Assembly (NCBI GenBank): GCA_964490725.1
Contig: CAZBDU010000051.1
Span: 1-37,496 of the forward strand
DNA: 37,496 bases
Reading direction: 5' to 3'
Origin: CAZBDU01 sp964490725
GTDB lineage: Bacteria; Spirochaetota; Spirochaetia; SZUA-6; DRHE01
The position numbers and the translations under genes were made by a program. The notes beneath the pieces are model-generated. The model had not been told where the DNA came from, did not search any database, and saw nothing but the letters and a program-made list of their open reading frames with translations. Positions 14,662 to 22,420 of this stretch are shown piece after piece (the first letter of the stretch is position 1; each line of letters begins with the position of its first letter).

Positions 14662-15087
14662 TCAGCCGAGCACCCCCATGAGGAAGACCATCACGAACAG
14701 GGCCACCGTCTCGATGAGCCCCAGCACCATGATGAAGTTGCCGAAACCCTTGCCGGTCTCGGCCAGGGCGTCCGACGCGTTGGCTCCCGCCTTCCCCTGG
14801 TACCAGGCCGAAAACCCCAGCGCGATGCCGCCGAAGACGCCGGCGCCCAGCTTGGCCACGGGCTGGACCGAGGAGTTGACGATGGCGTTCATGAGAATCA
14901 TGCCGTAGATGGTCTGGGTAAGGGGCGCGCCCACGAATGCGATCAGCATGAACGGCGCGGGCCGGTTCTGGGCGAAGCATTTCTTCCACGCGCCCACTGC
15001 GGCCATGCCCGCCGCGCCGCACCCAAGGGCGGACCCCACCGCTGCCAGAGCCAGCGCCGCTGCAAAACCTAGCTGCCCGATGTCCAT
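14662..15087 (-). CDS. atpK: V-type ATPase subunit K (c-ring proteolipid)
   Basis: Forms the rotating membrane ring that carries ions. The 141-residue protein is a double hairpin of four transmembrane helices, as in NtpK of Enterococcus hirae. The ion-binding glutamate is E126 (VLGLIETVAL). Residues matching the Na+ ligands of NtpK (T64, Q65, Q110, E139) are all present as T57, Q58, Q97 and E126, with the same 29-residue gap between the last two. This favours Na+ over H+ as coupling ion (inference). It is the last gene of the operon, 81 bases after atpI, with a stem-loop in that gap and AAAGGAG a few bases before the ATG, consistent with the need for many copies per complex. Confidence 0.94.
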   Translation of the reverse strand: MDIGQLGFAAALALAAVGSALGCGAAGMAAVGAWKKCFAQNRPAPFMLIAFVGAPLTQTIYGMILMNAIVNSSVQPVAKLGAGVFGGIALGFSAWYQGKAGANASDALAETGKGFGNFIMVLGLIETVALFVMVFLMGVLG

Positions 15088-15126
15088 TATGACGTTTCTC
15101 CTTTCGGACTTGGAGTTGGGTGTGAA

Positions 15127-15150
15127 GACGCCGCCCTTCGGGAGGGCGTC
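15127..15150 (-). other. Stem-loop in the atpI-atpK gap
   Basis: On the - strand mRNA, GACGCC pairs with GGCGTC around a smaller inner stem with a CGAA loop (24 nt, one C-C mismatch). It begins 18 bases after the atpI stop. There is no U-tract. Likely role (inference): 3' end protection or processing that sets atpK apart from atpI in expression. Confidence 0.45.
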
Positions 15151-15168
15151 GTGCTTGTCGCGGTCACG

Positions 15169-17007
15169 TTACTCTTCCTGTTCCCTGAACGGTTGATAGG
15201 GGATGCCGGTCCACTCCATGCCCAGGTGGCCGGAGAACTCCAGCATGTTCAGGCGCACGCCGTGGACGATCACCGCCATGGCGCCCATGGCGATGTTCAA
15301 CCCGTGGCCGAAGAAGAGGATGAGCGCTCCGAACAATCCGGCCGGTAGCGCGAAGCCCATCTTTGCCACCATGGTGTTGAACGCCCTGGCCACCTCCACG
15401 GTGGCCAGACCCACGGCAAACAGGCGGACGTAGGAGATGATGTCTGAGAAGGCGCTGATGCTGTCCAACAGCTTGAGCGGCAGCTTGGCCACTCCCATGG
15501 CCAGGCCCTTGAAGAAGCCGCCCCGCTGCTCTGCGAACAGGACTACCAGGACCAGCCCGGCGACCACCAGCCACAGGGCCACCGGGCTGAGCGGCTCGGC
15601 CAGCACGATGTAGCGAATGAAGAAGAACATCCCCCACACCACCGACAGCCAGCCGAGCTGCGAAAAGGCCGCCAGGCGCGGAAGACCTCGTATCAGGTTC
15701 ACCAGATGAGCGATGCTCAGCTGAATCGCTCCGATGACGAAGCAGAGCAGCATGATCCGCGCCGCGTTGTCGTATCCGAAGCTCGCGATTCCCGGGACGA
15801 TGAAGCGCGACAGCACCGGGTTTCTGGCCAGCGCTTCCACGCCGAACCATGTGCCGGAGAGGACCCCCCAGATGATGGTGGACACGCTGAGCACGATCAT
15901 CAGGAGGAACGGCCCGGAGGGAGCCTTGCGCATGCGCAGGCGCAGGACGAGAGTCATGCCCAGGAAGAGGGACCCATAGCCTGCGTCGCCGATCAGCATG
16001 GCGAAGAAGAGGCTGAAGAACAGCAGAAACCAGAAGCTGATGTCCTGCTCCCGGTAGCCCGGCACGGTGCCCAGGAGGCGAAACATCGGCTGGATGATCT
16101 GGATCCAGCGAGGGTTCTCCACGAGCGTCGGTACGGGGTCCTCCTCGTCGGGCTCGTCGATGAGCAGCGCCCAGCCGTTCTGCGCGGCGGCCAGGCGCAG
16201 GGCATCCACCTTCTGCTCGGGCACGAATCCGGTAAGATAGGACAGCTCCTCGTCGGTGGACATTCCCGTGGAGACGCGCTCGAACTCGATCTCCTGCTCC
16301 AGATCGCGCGCCGCCGCCTCCAGGCGATGGCGCTGATTGGAGATGGCCTGAAGCTCCTCCTGCAGCCGTCCCAGCCTGCCCTCCTCCTGGTCGATGGCCG
16401 CCCGCACCTCGGAAAGGCTGCGGTCCGGAAGCCGGATTTCTTCGAAGGGAACCTCCGCCGCCGCTCCGGTGCTGACCAGCGCCACCCGGGCGACGGTCTT
16501 TCCGGATTCGATCACGAACGCCCCGGCTTCCGGGGGGATCCTTTTCAGCTCCTCGGGGGAGAGCTCGTACAGCCTGACCCGCACCCCCCGGGCTCCCAGC
16601 TCCTCGAGGTCGGAGGGGTTGAAATCACCCCAGCCGGAGTAACGGTCCGCTTCCCGGCGGAGGCGCTCGATGTTCTCACGGGTTGTGCGGGTCTCTTCGG
16701 ACAGCTCGCCTGCCCGGCGTGCCAGCTCCAGTCCGGCAAGGCGCACCTCTTCGCGCCGGCGGGCCGCCTGCTCACCGGAGAGGGACTCTCCTTCGCGATC
16801 CGATTCCCCTCTTCGCTTGCCCTGAAGCGGCAGAACGAAGAAGGAGCGCTCGATCTGTGCCCGCAGCTCCTGCAGGCGGGCCAGCTGCTCGCTGCTGCCG
16901 CTCTTCTGCTCCACGTGGAGCACTCCCAGGCGGCGAAGAGCCTTCAACGAGTCCGTGCGGAAGCGGTCCAGCACCACCACCGCCACCTTCTTCATCCGAA
17001 CGATCAT
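15169..17007 (-). CDS. atpI: V-type ATPase subunit I (a-type stator subunit)
   Basis: The membrane stator that provides the ion half-channels and holds the peripheral stalks. The 612-residue protein has a cytoplasmic coiled-coil N-half (to about residue 320) and a membrane half with about seven helices starting FWFLLFFSLFFAMLIGDAGYG at residue 325. The essential arginine is R528 in SDIISYVRLFAVGLA. The ATG at 17007 overlaps the atpD stop as ATGA; a second ATG at 16995 is possible. The frame is open further upstream only because it runs antisense-like through atpD. Subunit I commonly sits between D and K in spirochaete operons, as here. Confidence 0.95.
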   Translation of the reverse strand: MIVRMKKVAVVVLDRFRTDSLKALRRLGVLHVEQKSGSSEQLARLQELRAQIERSFFVLPLQGKRRGESDREGESLSGEQAARRREEVRLAGLELARRAGELSEETRTTRENIERLRREADRYSGWGDFNPSDLEELGARGVRVRLYELSPEELKRIPPEAGAFVIESGKTVARVALVSTGAAAEVPFEEIRLPDRSLSEVRAAIDQEEGRLGRLQEELQAISNQRHRLEAAARDLEQEIEFERVSTGMSTDEELSYLTGFVPEQKVDALRLAAAQNGWALLIDEPDEEDPVPTLVENPRWIQIIQPMFRLLGTVPGYREQDISFWFLLFFSLFFAMLIGDAGYGSLFLGMTLVLRLRMRKAPSGPFLLMIVLSVSTIIWGVLSGTWFGVEALARNPVLSRFIVPGIASFGYDNAARIMLLCFVIGAIQLSIAHLVNLIRGLPRLAAFSQLGWLSVVWGMFFFIRYIVLAEPLSPVALWLVVAGLVLVVLFAEQRGGFFKGLAMGVAKLPLKLLDSISAFSDIISYVRLFAVGLATVEVARAFNTMVAKMGFALPAGLFGALILFFGHGLNIAMGAMAVIVHGVRLNMLEFSGHLGMEWTGIPYQPFREQEE

Positions 17008-17693
17008 TCCTGCACCTTCAACAACTTGCTCTTTGCCATCTTGCCCCGCACCACGGCAGCGGTCTGCTGGTCGCCCAGATAGATCTGGATGATGCGGATG
17101 TTTTCGCGGGTCTCCGGTATCTTCACTTTTTCGAAGAGGTTCACCCGCTGGCTGGTGATGCGCAGCTCCTCCCCCAGGAGCCTCGCCTGCTCCTCCAGCA
17201 CGCCGATCTCCGCATCGAGCGCTCCCGTGCCCTTGATGATCTGCACAGCACTGTCCACCCACAGGGGCATCCGGAACAGACCGTAGGGGGTCTCCCGGAA
17301 CTCGATTCCCTGGAACACCGGGATGTCCACGCCGGCGATGTTGCCCGTCTCGGTGCGGAGGTCGGCCACGGCGATGAACCGGCTCACCCCGGCTCCAGGC
17401 GGTGTGTCTTCCGTGGCGTCTTCGCCATCACGCAGGGTGGGGTCTTCCCCATTCCGAAGGATGGGGTCTTCCCCAAAGACCGCCACCCACTCGTCGAGCT
17501 GGCGTTGCAGCCCCTCCCTGGCCTCCTGCAGGCGGCGGCTGTGGTTTTCCACCTTGCGGATCTCCATCTGCAGCTGCTGCTTCTTCAGTATGAGCGTGGG
17601 CAGATAGCGCTGAAAGCGCTTCAGGGCGTCCTTCTGCCACTTGAGCTCGTTCTTGGTGTACTTGATCTTAGCCAACCGCGCGCTCCGCCGCAT
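17004..17693 (-). CDS. atpD: V-type ATPase subunit D (central rotor shaft), with repeat insertion
   Basis: Subunit D is the coiled-coil shaft that turns inside the A3B3 head. The 229-residue product has the N-terminal helix (LAKIKYTKNELKWQKDALKRFQRYLPTL) and C-terminal helix (LEEQARLLGEELRITSQRVNLFEKVKIP) of the family. Between them, residues 74-97 are an acidic run of three 8-residue repeats (GEDPILRN, GEDPTLRD, GEDATEDT), which looks like an insertion in the mid-region loop. The DNA of this stretch forms three tandem hairpins. The start is uncertain: ATG 17693 overlaps atpB by 26 bases, while TTG 17675 (preceded by GGAG) would begin exactly at the usual family N-terminus MAKIK-like. The stop overlaps atpI. 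Confidence 0.93.
   Translation of the reverse strand: MRRSARLAKIKYTKNELKWQKDALKRFQRYLPTLILKKQQLQMEIRKVENHSRRLQEAREGLQRQLDEWVAVFGEDPILRNGEDPTLRDGEDATEDTPPGAGVSRFIAVADLRTETGNIAGVDIPVFQGIEFRETPYGLFRMPLWVDSAVQIIKGTGALDAEIGVLEEQARLLGEELRITSQRVNLFEKVKIPETRENIRIIQIYLGDQQTAAVVRGKMAKSKLLKVQE
17407..17478 (-). repeat. Three 24-bp direct repeats, each with a hairpin, within atpD
   Basis: Units at 17407-17430, 17431-17454 and 17455-17478. The last two match at 19 of 24 positions. Each contains a 14-bp hairpin at the same phase (17414-17427, 17438-17451, 17462-17475): TGGGGTCTTCCCCA twice and TGGCGTCTTCGCCA once on the + strand. The repeats are in frame and encode the acidic octapeptides of AtpD. Confidence 0.85.
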
Positions 17694-18990
17694 CAACCTG
17701 CGCCGGCCAGAACTGGTCGATCAGCTCGGTGCGCAGGCCCGTCTCCTCCGGAGCGAAGCACTCGGCCAGGATCTCCCAGCCCTTGTCCAGAGCCTGCTCC
17801 AGGGGAATGTTCACCGCCAGGTCCATGAGCTCCCGTTCGAAGATCTCCCCGTACTTGATCAGCTTCTGGTCCCAGTCGGACATGCGGAAGCCCATGGATC
17901 TCTTCTCCACGGATTCCAGGTAGTTGGCGTACAGGCGGATCATGCCGTCCATCAGTGGACGGTGATCGGCCCGGGTGTTCTTGTTGACCAGCTGTTTCAG
18001 CCGCGACAGGGAGCCGAAGGGCTCGATGCGCCCGTTGCGCAGGTAGAACTGCCCCTCGGTGATGTAGCCAGTGTTGTCCGGCACCGGGTGGGTCACGTCG
18101 TCTCCGGGCATGGTGGTGACGGCCAGGATCGTGATGGATCCAGCGCCCTCGAAGTCCACCGCCTTCTCGTAGCGCGAGGCGAGCTGGCTGTACAGGTCTC
18201 CCGGGTAGCCGCGGTTGGAAGGGACCTGCTCCATGGTGATCGAGATCTCCTTGAGGGCGTCGGAGAAGTTGGTCATGTCCGTGAGCAGGACCAGCACCCG
18301 GCGTCCCTTGAGGGCGAAACGCTCCGCCACCGCCAGGGAGATGTCCGGAACCAGCAGCGCCTCCACCACGGGGTCGGCGGCGGTGTGGACGAAAAAGGTG
18401 GTCCGGCTCAGGGCGCCTCCCTCCTCCAGGGCGTCGCGGAAGTACAGGTAGTCGTCGTACTTCAGTCCGCAGCCGCCCAGGATGATCATGTCCACCTCCG
18501 CCTGCATGGCGATGCGGGCCAGCAGGGGATTGTAGGGCTCGCCGGAGACCGAGAAGATCGGCAACTTCTGGCTCTCCACCAGGGTATTGAACACATCGAT
18601 CATGGGGATCCCGGTGCGGATCATGTTGCGCGGGATAATGCGCCTGGCCGGGTTGACCGAGGGGCCGCCGATCTCGATCAGGTTTTCCGTCAGGGCCGGT
18701 CCCTTGTCCCGGGGCGCGCCGCTGCCGTCGAAGATCCGTCCCAGAAGGTCGTCCGAGAAGGAGACGCGCATCGGGTGCCCCAGGAAGCGGACCTCGTCCC
18801 CGGTGGAAACGCCCCTGGAGCCGGCGTAGACCTGCAGGGAGACCCGCTCTTCCTGCAGGCGGATCACCTCCGCCAGGGACTCACCGTGGCCCGAGCTGAC
18901 CAGGGCCAGCTCGCCGTAGCGGATGCCGGAGGCGGTGACGGTGATGACGTTTCCCGAGATGGCTTCTATCCTGCTGTATACCTTGCGCAT
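17668..18990 (-). CDS. atpB: V-type ATPase subunit B (non-catalytic head subunit)
   Basis: Alternates with subunit A in the A3B3 head and holds the non-catalytic nucleotide interfaces. The 440-residue protein has the family length. In place of a P-loop it has the degenerate SVSGEPYNPLLARI (from residue 147), as expected of B subunits, which separates it from catalytic A. Other signatures are IPRNMIRTGIPMIDVFNTLV, YEKAVDFEGAGSITILAVTTMPGDDVTHPVPDNTGYITEGQFYLRN in several short blocks, and FGSLSRLKQLV, which carries the arginine that reaches into the A site. It lies 13 bases after atpA and overlaps atpD. Confidence 0.97.
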   Translation of the reverse strand: MRKVYSRIEAISGNVITVTASGIRYGELALVSSGHGESLAEVIRLQEERVSLQVYAGSRGVSTGDEVRFLGHPMRVSFSDDLLGRIFDGSGAPRDKGPALTENLIEIGGPSVNPARRIIPRNMIRTGIPMIDVFNTLVESQKLPIFSVSGEPYNPLLARIAMQAEVDMIILGGCGLKYDDYLYFRDALEEGGALSRTTFFVHTAADPVVEALLVPDISLAVAERFALKGRRVLVLLTDMTNFSDALKEISITMEQVPSNRGYPGDLYSQLASRYEKAVDFEGAGSITILAVTTMPGDDVTHPVPDNTGYITEGQFYLRNGRIEPFGSLSRLKQLVNKNTRADHRPLMDGMIRLYANYLESVEKRSMGFRMSDWDQKLIKYGEIFERELMDLAVNIPLEQALDKGWEILAECFAPEETGLRTELIDQFWPAQVDAAERAVG

Positions 18991-19003
18991 GATCCCTGCT
19001 CCC

Positions 19004-20779
19004 TTACGAAGAGGTGCCCGCGGAAACCAGGTGCCGCGCGGCGTCCATCACTCCCATTCGCCGCTGCTCCAGCATGCCGCGAATCTCTCCCTCCACTGAC
19101 TGGAACTCATCCGAGTTCCAGGGCGCCCCGTTCCAGTCCAGGTACCTCTGGCGCAACTGCTGGAAGAAGCGGCGGGCCTCCGTCTTGTCCGGAAGGTCCA
19201 GCCGCGCGGCGATGATCTCCAGCAGAAGCTGGAAGGTGTAGCGTTGGCGCTCGGTGCTGACCGAGGCGTCGACGGGGTCGAAGGCGTTCTGCTGGAGGTA
19301 GACTGCGTCCACGAAATCGCCCTTCAGGTAGGTGACGTAGTCCTCCAGGCTGGTTCCCTCCTCGCCCACCACCTTCATCATCTGGGAGATCTCGTTGCTG
19401 CGGTACAGGAGCTGCCGGGCGTACTCGGTCTTCTCCCGGTCCACTACTCCCTCGTACTTGCTCCAGCTGTCCAGCGGGTGGATGGCCGGGTACTTTCGCG
19501 CGTCCGAGCGCTCCCGGGACAGGCCGTGAAACGCCCCCACCACCTTGAGGGTTCCCTGGGTGACGGGCTCCTCGAAGTTGCCGCCGGCGGGGCTCACCGT
19601 GCCGCCGATGGTAACCGAGCCCAGGCTCCCGTCCTTGAGCCGCACCATGCCGGCCCGCTCGTAGAAGCCGGCAATGACGGACTCCAGGTACGCCGGGAAG
19701 GCCTCCTCGCCGGGAATCTCCTCCAGCCGTCCGGACATCTCCCGCATGGCCTGCGCCCAGCGCGAGGTGGAATCGGCCAGCAGCAGCACGTTCAGGGCCA
19801 TCTGGCGGTAGTGCTCGGCGATCGTGACCGCCGTGTACACCGAGGCTTCCCGGGCGGCCACCGGCATGGAGCTGGTGTTGCAGATGATCACGGTCCGCTC
19901 CATCAGGGAGCGGCCCGTGCGCGGGTCGATCAGCTCCGGAAACTCCCGCAGCGTCTCCACGACCTCGCCGGCCCGCTCGCCGCAGGCGGCGATGATCACG
20001 ATGTCCACCTCGGCGTTGCGGCTGGTGATCTGCTGAAGCACGGTCTTGCCGGCTCCGAAAGGCCCCGGGATGCAGTACGTGCCTCCCCGGGCCACCGGGA
20101 AGAAGGTGTCGATGATGCGCACCTTCGTGACCACCGGCTCCTGCGGCTTCAGTCTCTCCGCGTAGGCGTCTATGGCCCGCTTCACCGGCCATTCGAAGCG
20201 CATGGTGAGCGGGATGAGGTTGCCCCGGGAGTCCTGGATCTTAGCGATGGTGTCTTTCGCGGTGTACTGCCCGGAGCGGGCCACCGACTTCACAGTGTAG
20301 GTGTCGTAGAAGTTGTAGGGCACCATGATCCGGTGCTTGAACATCCCCTCCGGCACGGTTCCCAGCGTCTCTCCCCTCGTGACCGTCTGTCCGGCCTCCG
20401 CCTGGGGGCTGAACTCCCATTTCTTCTCCGCGGACAGAGGGTTGAGGTAGACGCCGCGCTGCAGGAAGAACCCGTGTTCCCTGGCCAGCTCCGGAAGGGG
20501 ATTCTGCAGCCCGTCGTAGATCTGCCCCAGAAGCCCGGGTCCCAGCTGCACGGCCAGCAGCTCCCCGGTGAACTCCACCGGGTCGCCGATTCCGATTCCC
20601 CGGGTCATCTCGAAGACCTGAAGCTCGACCCGGCTGCCCCGCACGCGGATCACCTCGGATTTCAGCCTCTTGTCCTCCACGACCACGTAGCCCACTTCGT
20701 TCATGAGCACGTCGCCGTCCACCTGGACGGTGACCATGTTGCCGCTCACGCCGACAACCGTACCGCTATGCTTGGTCAT
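19004..20779 (-). CDS. atpA: V-type ATPase subunit A (catalytic)
   Basis: The catalytic ATP-hydrolysing or ATP-forming subunit. The 591-residue protein has the beta-barrel N-domain, the A-specific non-homologous insertion (about residues 115-190) and the nucleotide domain with P-loop GPFGAGKT at 239-246 and catalytic E268 in GER (267-269). LADSTSRWAQAMREMSGRLEEIPGEE-type segments and GTVSPAGGNFEEPVTQGTLK are as in the family. Start ATG 20779 is fixed by the family N-terminus (TKHSGTVVGVSGNMV) and overlaps the stop of the preceding gene as ATGA. The open frame upstream is the antisense-free extension through the DUF2764-like gene and is not real. All catalytic residues are intact. Confidence 0.97.
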   Translation of the reverse strand: MTKHSGTVVGVSGNMVTVQVDGDVLMNEVGYVVVEDKRLKSEVIRVRGSRVELQVFEMTRGIGIGDPVEFTGELLAVQLGPGLLGQIYDGLQNPLPELAREHGFFLQRGVYLNPLSAEKKWEFSPQAEAGQTVTRGETLGTVPEGMFKHRIMVPYNFYDTYTVKSVARSGQYTAKDTIAKIQDSRGNLIPLTMRFEWPVKRAIDAYAERLKPQEPVVTKVRIIDTFFPVARGGTYCIPGPFGAGKTVLQQITSRNAEVDIVIIAACGERAGEVVETLREFPELIDPRTGRSLMERTVIICNTSSMPVAAREASVYTAVTIAEHYRQMALNVLLLADSTSRWAQAMREMSGRLEEIPGEEAFPAYLESVIAGFYERAGMVRLKDGSLGSVTIGGTVSPAGGNFEEPVTQGTLKVVGAFHGLSRERSDARKYPAIHPLDSWSKYEGVVDREKTEYARQLLYRSNEISQMMKVVGEEGTSLEDYVTYLKGDFVDAVYLQQNAFDPVDASVSTERQRYTFQLLLEIIAARLDLPDKTEARRFFQQLRQRYLDWNGAPWNSDEFQSVEGEIRGMLEQRRMGVMDAARHLVSAGTSS

Positions 20780-21336
20780 GATTGTTCTCTCCGTATCCCA
20801 TGCACGGGTGCCATGATGTGCCCGTAGACGTGCTCGAAGCGCTCCCGGCCCCGGCGGCGCTCGAACAGCGCCTTGCGCCTGAGCAAGCGCAGCCTCAGGT
20901 AGTAGAGGATGAGACGTTCGAGATCGAAGTAGTGCCCCACCTCCAGCTCGTCCAGGTAGTTCCACCGCGCCCGGTTCAGGACCTCCTCGGCGGCCAGCGG
21001 CGAGTCCTGGGTAAAGGCGCTGCGCGCCACCTCCTCCAACCCCACTATCTCTGGAGCCTCCACCAGATGCGGCTCCGCCTCCTCACCCTTGCGCTTGGCC
21101 CTGAGGCGCACCAGCTCGTTGCGCAGCGCCGACTCCCAGCCGCGCCAGCTCTGAAGCAGCGCGCAGGGGGCCTTCGAGGGCTCCTGCAGCGGGGAGCCCG
21201 CGGCCAGCAGGAGCTGGTAGTCCGCCGCGGTGAGCTGCTCGCGGGCCAGGGTCAGAAAGTCCTCGATCTCCGGCGCCTTGTCGGTCTCGTAGAAGAGCAT
21301 GGGCAGAGAGGCCACCGCGTAGTAGTACTGGCTCAA
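20776..21336 (-). CDS. V-ATPase operon protein, DUF2764-like
   Basis: A 186-residue soluble, mostly helical protein found at this place, between E and A, in spirochaete, chlamydial and Bacteroides-type V-ATPase operons (family memory: DUF2764). It opens MSQYYYAVASLPMLFYETDKAP, typical of the family, and has many paired charged helices (EDFLTLAREQLTAADYQLLLAAG, HYFDLERLILYYLRLRLLRRKALFERR). Subunits C (rotor-ring adapter), F and G are not recognisable in this operon. The YY..ASLP.L opening and the helical LYYLRLR segment resemble the style of subunit C/d proteins, so it may take the C role; this is inference. Both ends are tightly coupled: 6 bases after atpE and ATGA overlap with atpA. Confidence 0.85.
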   Translation of the reverse strand: MSQYYYAVASLPMLFYETDKAPEIEDFLTLAREQLTAADYQLLLAAGSPLQEPSKAPCALLQSWRGWESALRNELVRLRAKRKGEEAEPHLVEAPEIVGLEEVARSAFTQDSPLAAEEVLNRARWNYLDELEVGHYFDLERLILYYLRLRLLRRKALFERRRGRERFEHVYGHIMAPVHGIRREQS

Positions 21337-21342
21337 GGGTGG

Positions 21343-21960
21343 TCAGCTCTCCTCGGAAACGGCGGCGTTGATCAGCTCCGAGAGCCGCGGGTTGAGGTAT
21401 TCGGCCAGGATCTCTGCAATACCCTGATCGGAAAAGTTGTAATAGGCGGAGCCGTCCTTCATGCCGATGCGGAACCCCGCTCCCAGGGCCGGGAAGGGCT
21501 TGATCTCCACTCCCCGCTTGATCCTCCCGGCAAGGCTCCCGCGCAGGCTCTTCTCCAGGCGGCCCAGCTCATCGGGCGGCAGCAGGACGTTCAGGTTGGG
21601 CAGGCTCTGCTCGTCCCAGCCCTTCACCAGGGTGAGGATGCACTCCTCGAGGACCTTTCCCTTCAGCGCCTCTGCGGTCTGCTCGCGCAGGACCGCCTCG
21701 AACAGCTTCATGATGTTGTTCTTCACGGACAGGACCGTGTTCCTTCCGGCCTGCTTGACCGCTTCCTGGCCCATCTGCTGGAACCGCGCCGCTTCCCGTT
21801 TGGCCTGGTTGACGATGTCGGCGGCCTCCCGGTGGGCGTCCGCCAGCAGGCGGTCGGCTTTGCGCTGCGCATCCTTCTCGATCTGGGCCGCCTGCTTCTC
21901 GGCCGCCCTGACCCCCTCACTCTTGATCTTGTCGATCAGTTCCTGGAGTTGTGTATCCAT
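21343..21960 (-). CDS. atpE: V-type ATPase subunit E (peripheral stalk)
   Basis: Peripheral stalk subunit linking the head to subunit I. The 205-residue protein has a long N-terminal coiled coil rich in Ala, Lys, Glu and Gln (about residues 5-70) and a globular C-domain (VLSVKNNIMKLFEAVLREQT onward) that contacts subunit B. The ATG at 21960 has GAGAGGAAGGG immediately upstream. It is the first V-ATPase gene; the 93-base gap before it holds a modest promoter candidate. In most V-ATPases E pairs with G; no G-like coiled coil is seen here, so E may pair with itself or with a protein encoded elsewhere. Confidence 0.9.
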   Translation of the reverse strand: MDTQLQELIDKIKSEGVRAAEKQAAQIEKDAQRKADRLLADAHREAADIVNQAKREAARFQQMGQEAVKQAGRNTVLSVKNNIMKLFEAVLREQTAEALKGKVLEECILTLVKGWDEQSLPNLNVLLPPDELGRLEKSLRGSLAGRIKRGVEIKPFPALGAGFRIGMKDGSAYYNFSDQGIAEILAEYLNPRLSELINAAVSEES

Positions 21961-22011
21961 CCCTTCCTCTCAAATAAGCTCAAGCTCATCCTACGCTGCC
22001 GGTGATACCAG

Positions 22012-22040
22012 AAGGTACCCGCGGATTGGGGAAAAATCAA
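22012..22040 (-). promoter_or_regulatory. Weak promoter candidate before atpE
   Basis: TTGATT (22040-22035), 17-base spacer, TACCTT (22017-22012) on the - strand, in the only sizeable gap between the 121-residue gene and atpE. The match is moderate, so transcription may equally come from the promoter near 24320. Confidence 0.3.
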
Positions 22041-22053
22041 ACACAGTAAAGCC

Positions 22054-22419
22054 TTACATGAGGTCGTCTGTCAACATGTAGGCGCGGATCTTTTCCATTC
22101 TGCGCTTGATGAGCGGACAGACCGCCTCCGGGAACTGAAAGTCCTCGCAGCGCTGATGGAAGATCCTTTCCAGGTGAGCCAGAAGCTGCTCCACGCTGGC
22201 GAAGCCCTCCGGGTCCACACGGGCCAGCTCTTCTGCCAGCCTCTCCACTGCCTTGATTTCGCCCCGCAGCACGCCCAGGTTCTCGAGGAACACGTAGTTG
22301 GTGAGCTCCCCGCTGCTGCGGCGCCGCTCGGCCATGTCGATGAGAAACTGGAGATCCTCCTTCAGGTCTTCCAGCTCCACGGACAGGATCTTGAGAAACT
22401 TCGCTCCCCGTTCCCTCAT
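22054..22419 (-). CDS. Conserved-looking hypothetical protein, 121 residues
   Basis: An all-helical, charged cytoplasmic protein with no signal peptide or membrane segment. Two amphipathic stretches (FLKILSVELEDLKEDLQFLIDMAERR and LRGEIKAVERLAEELA) look like a helical hairpin, and there are two cysteines (RCEDFQFPEAVCPLIKRR). I recognise no family. It starts 1 base after the stop of the upstream lipoprotein gene and ends 93 bases before atpE, so it is translationally linked to the former and may be transcribed into the V-ATPase operon. A helical stalk or assembly role is conceivable from context only. Confidence 0.7.
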   Translation of the reverse strand: MRERGAKFLKILSVELEDLKEDLQFLIDMAERRRSSGELTNYVFLENLGVLRGEIKAVERLAEELARVDPEGFASVEQLLAHLERIFHQRCEDFQFPEAVCPLIKRRMEKIRAYMLTDDLM

Positions 22420-22420
22420 C

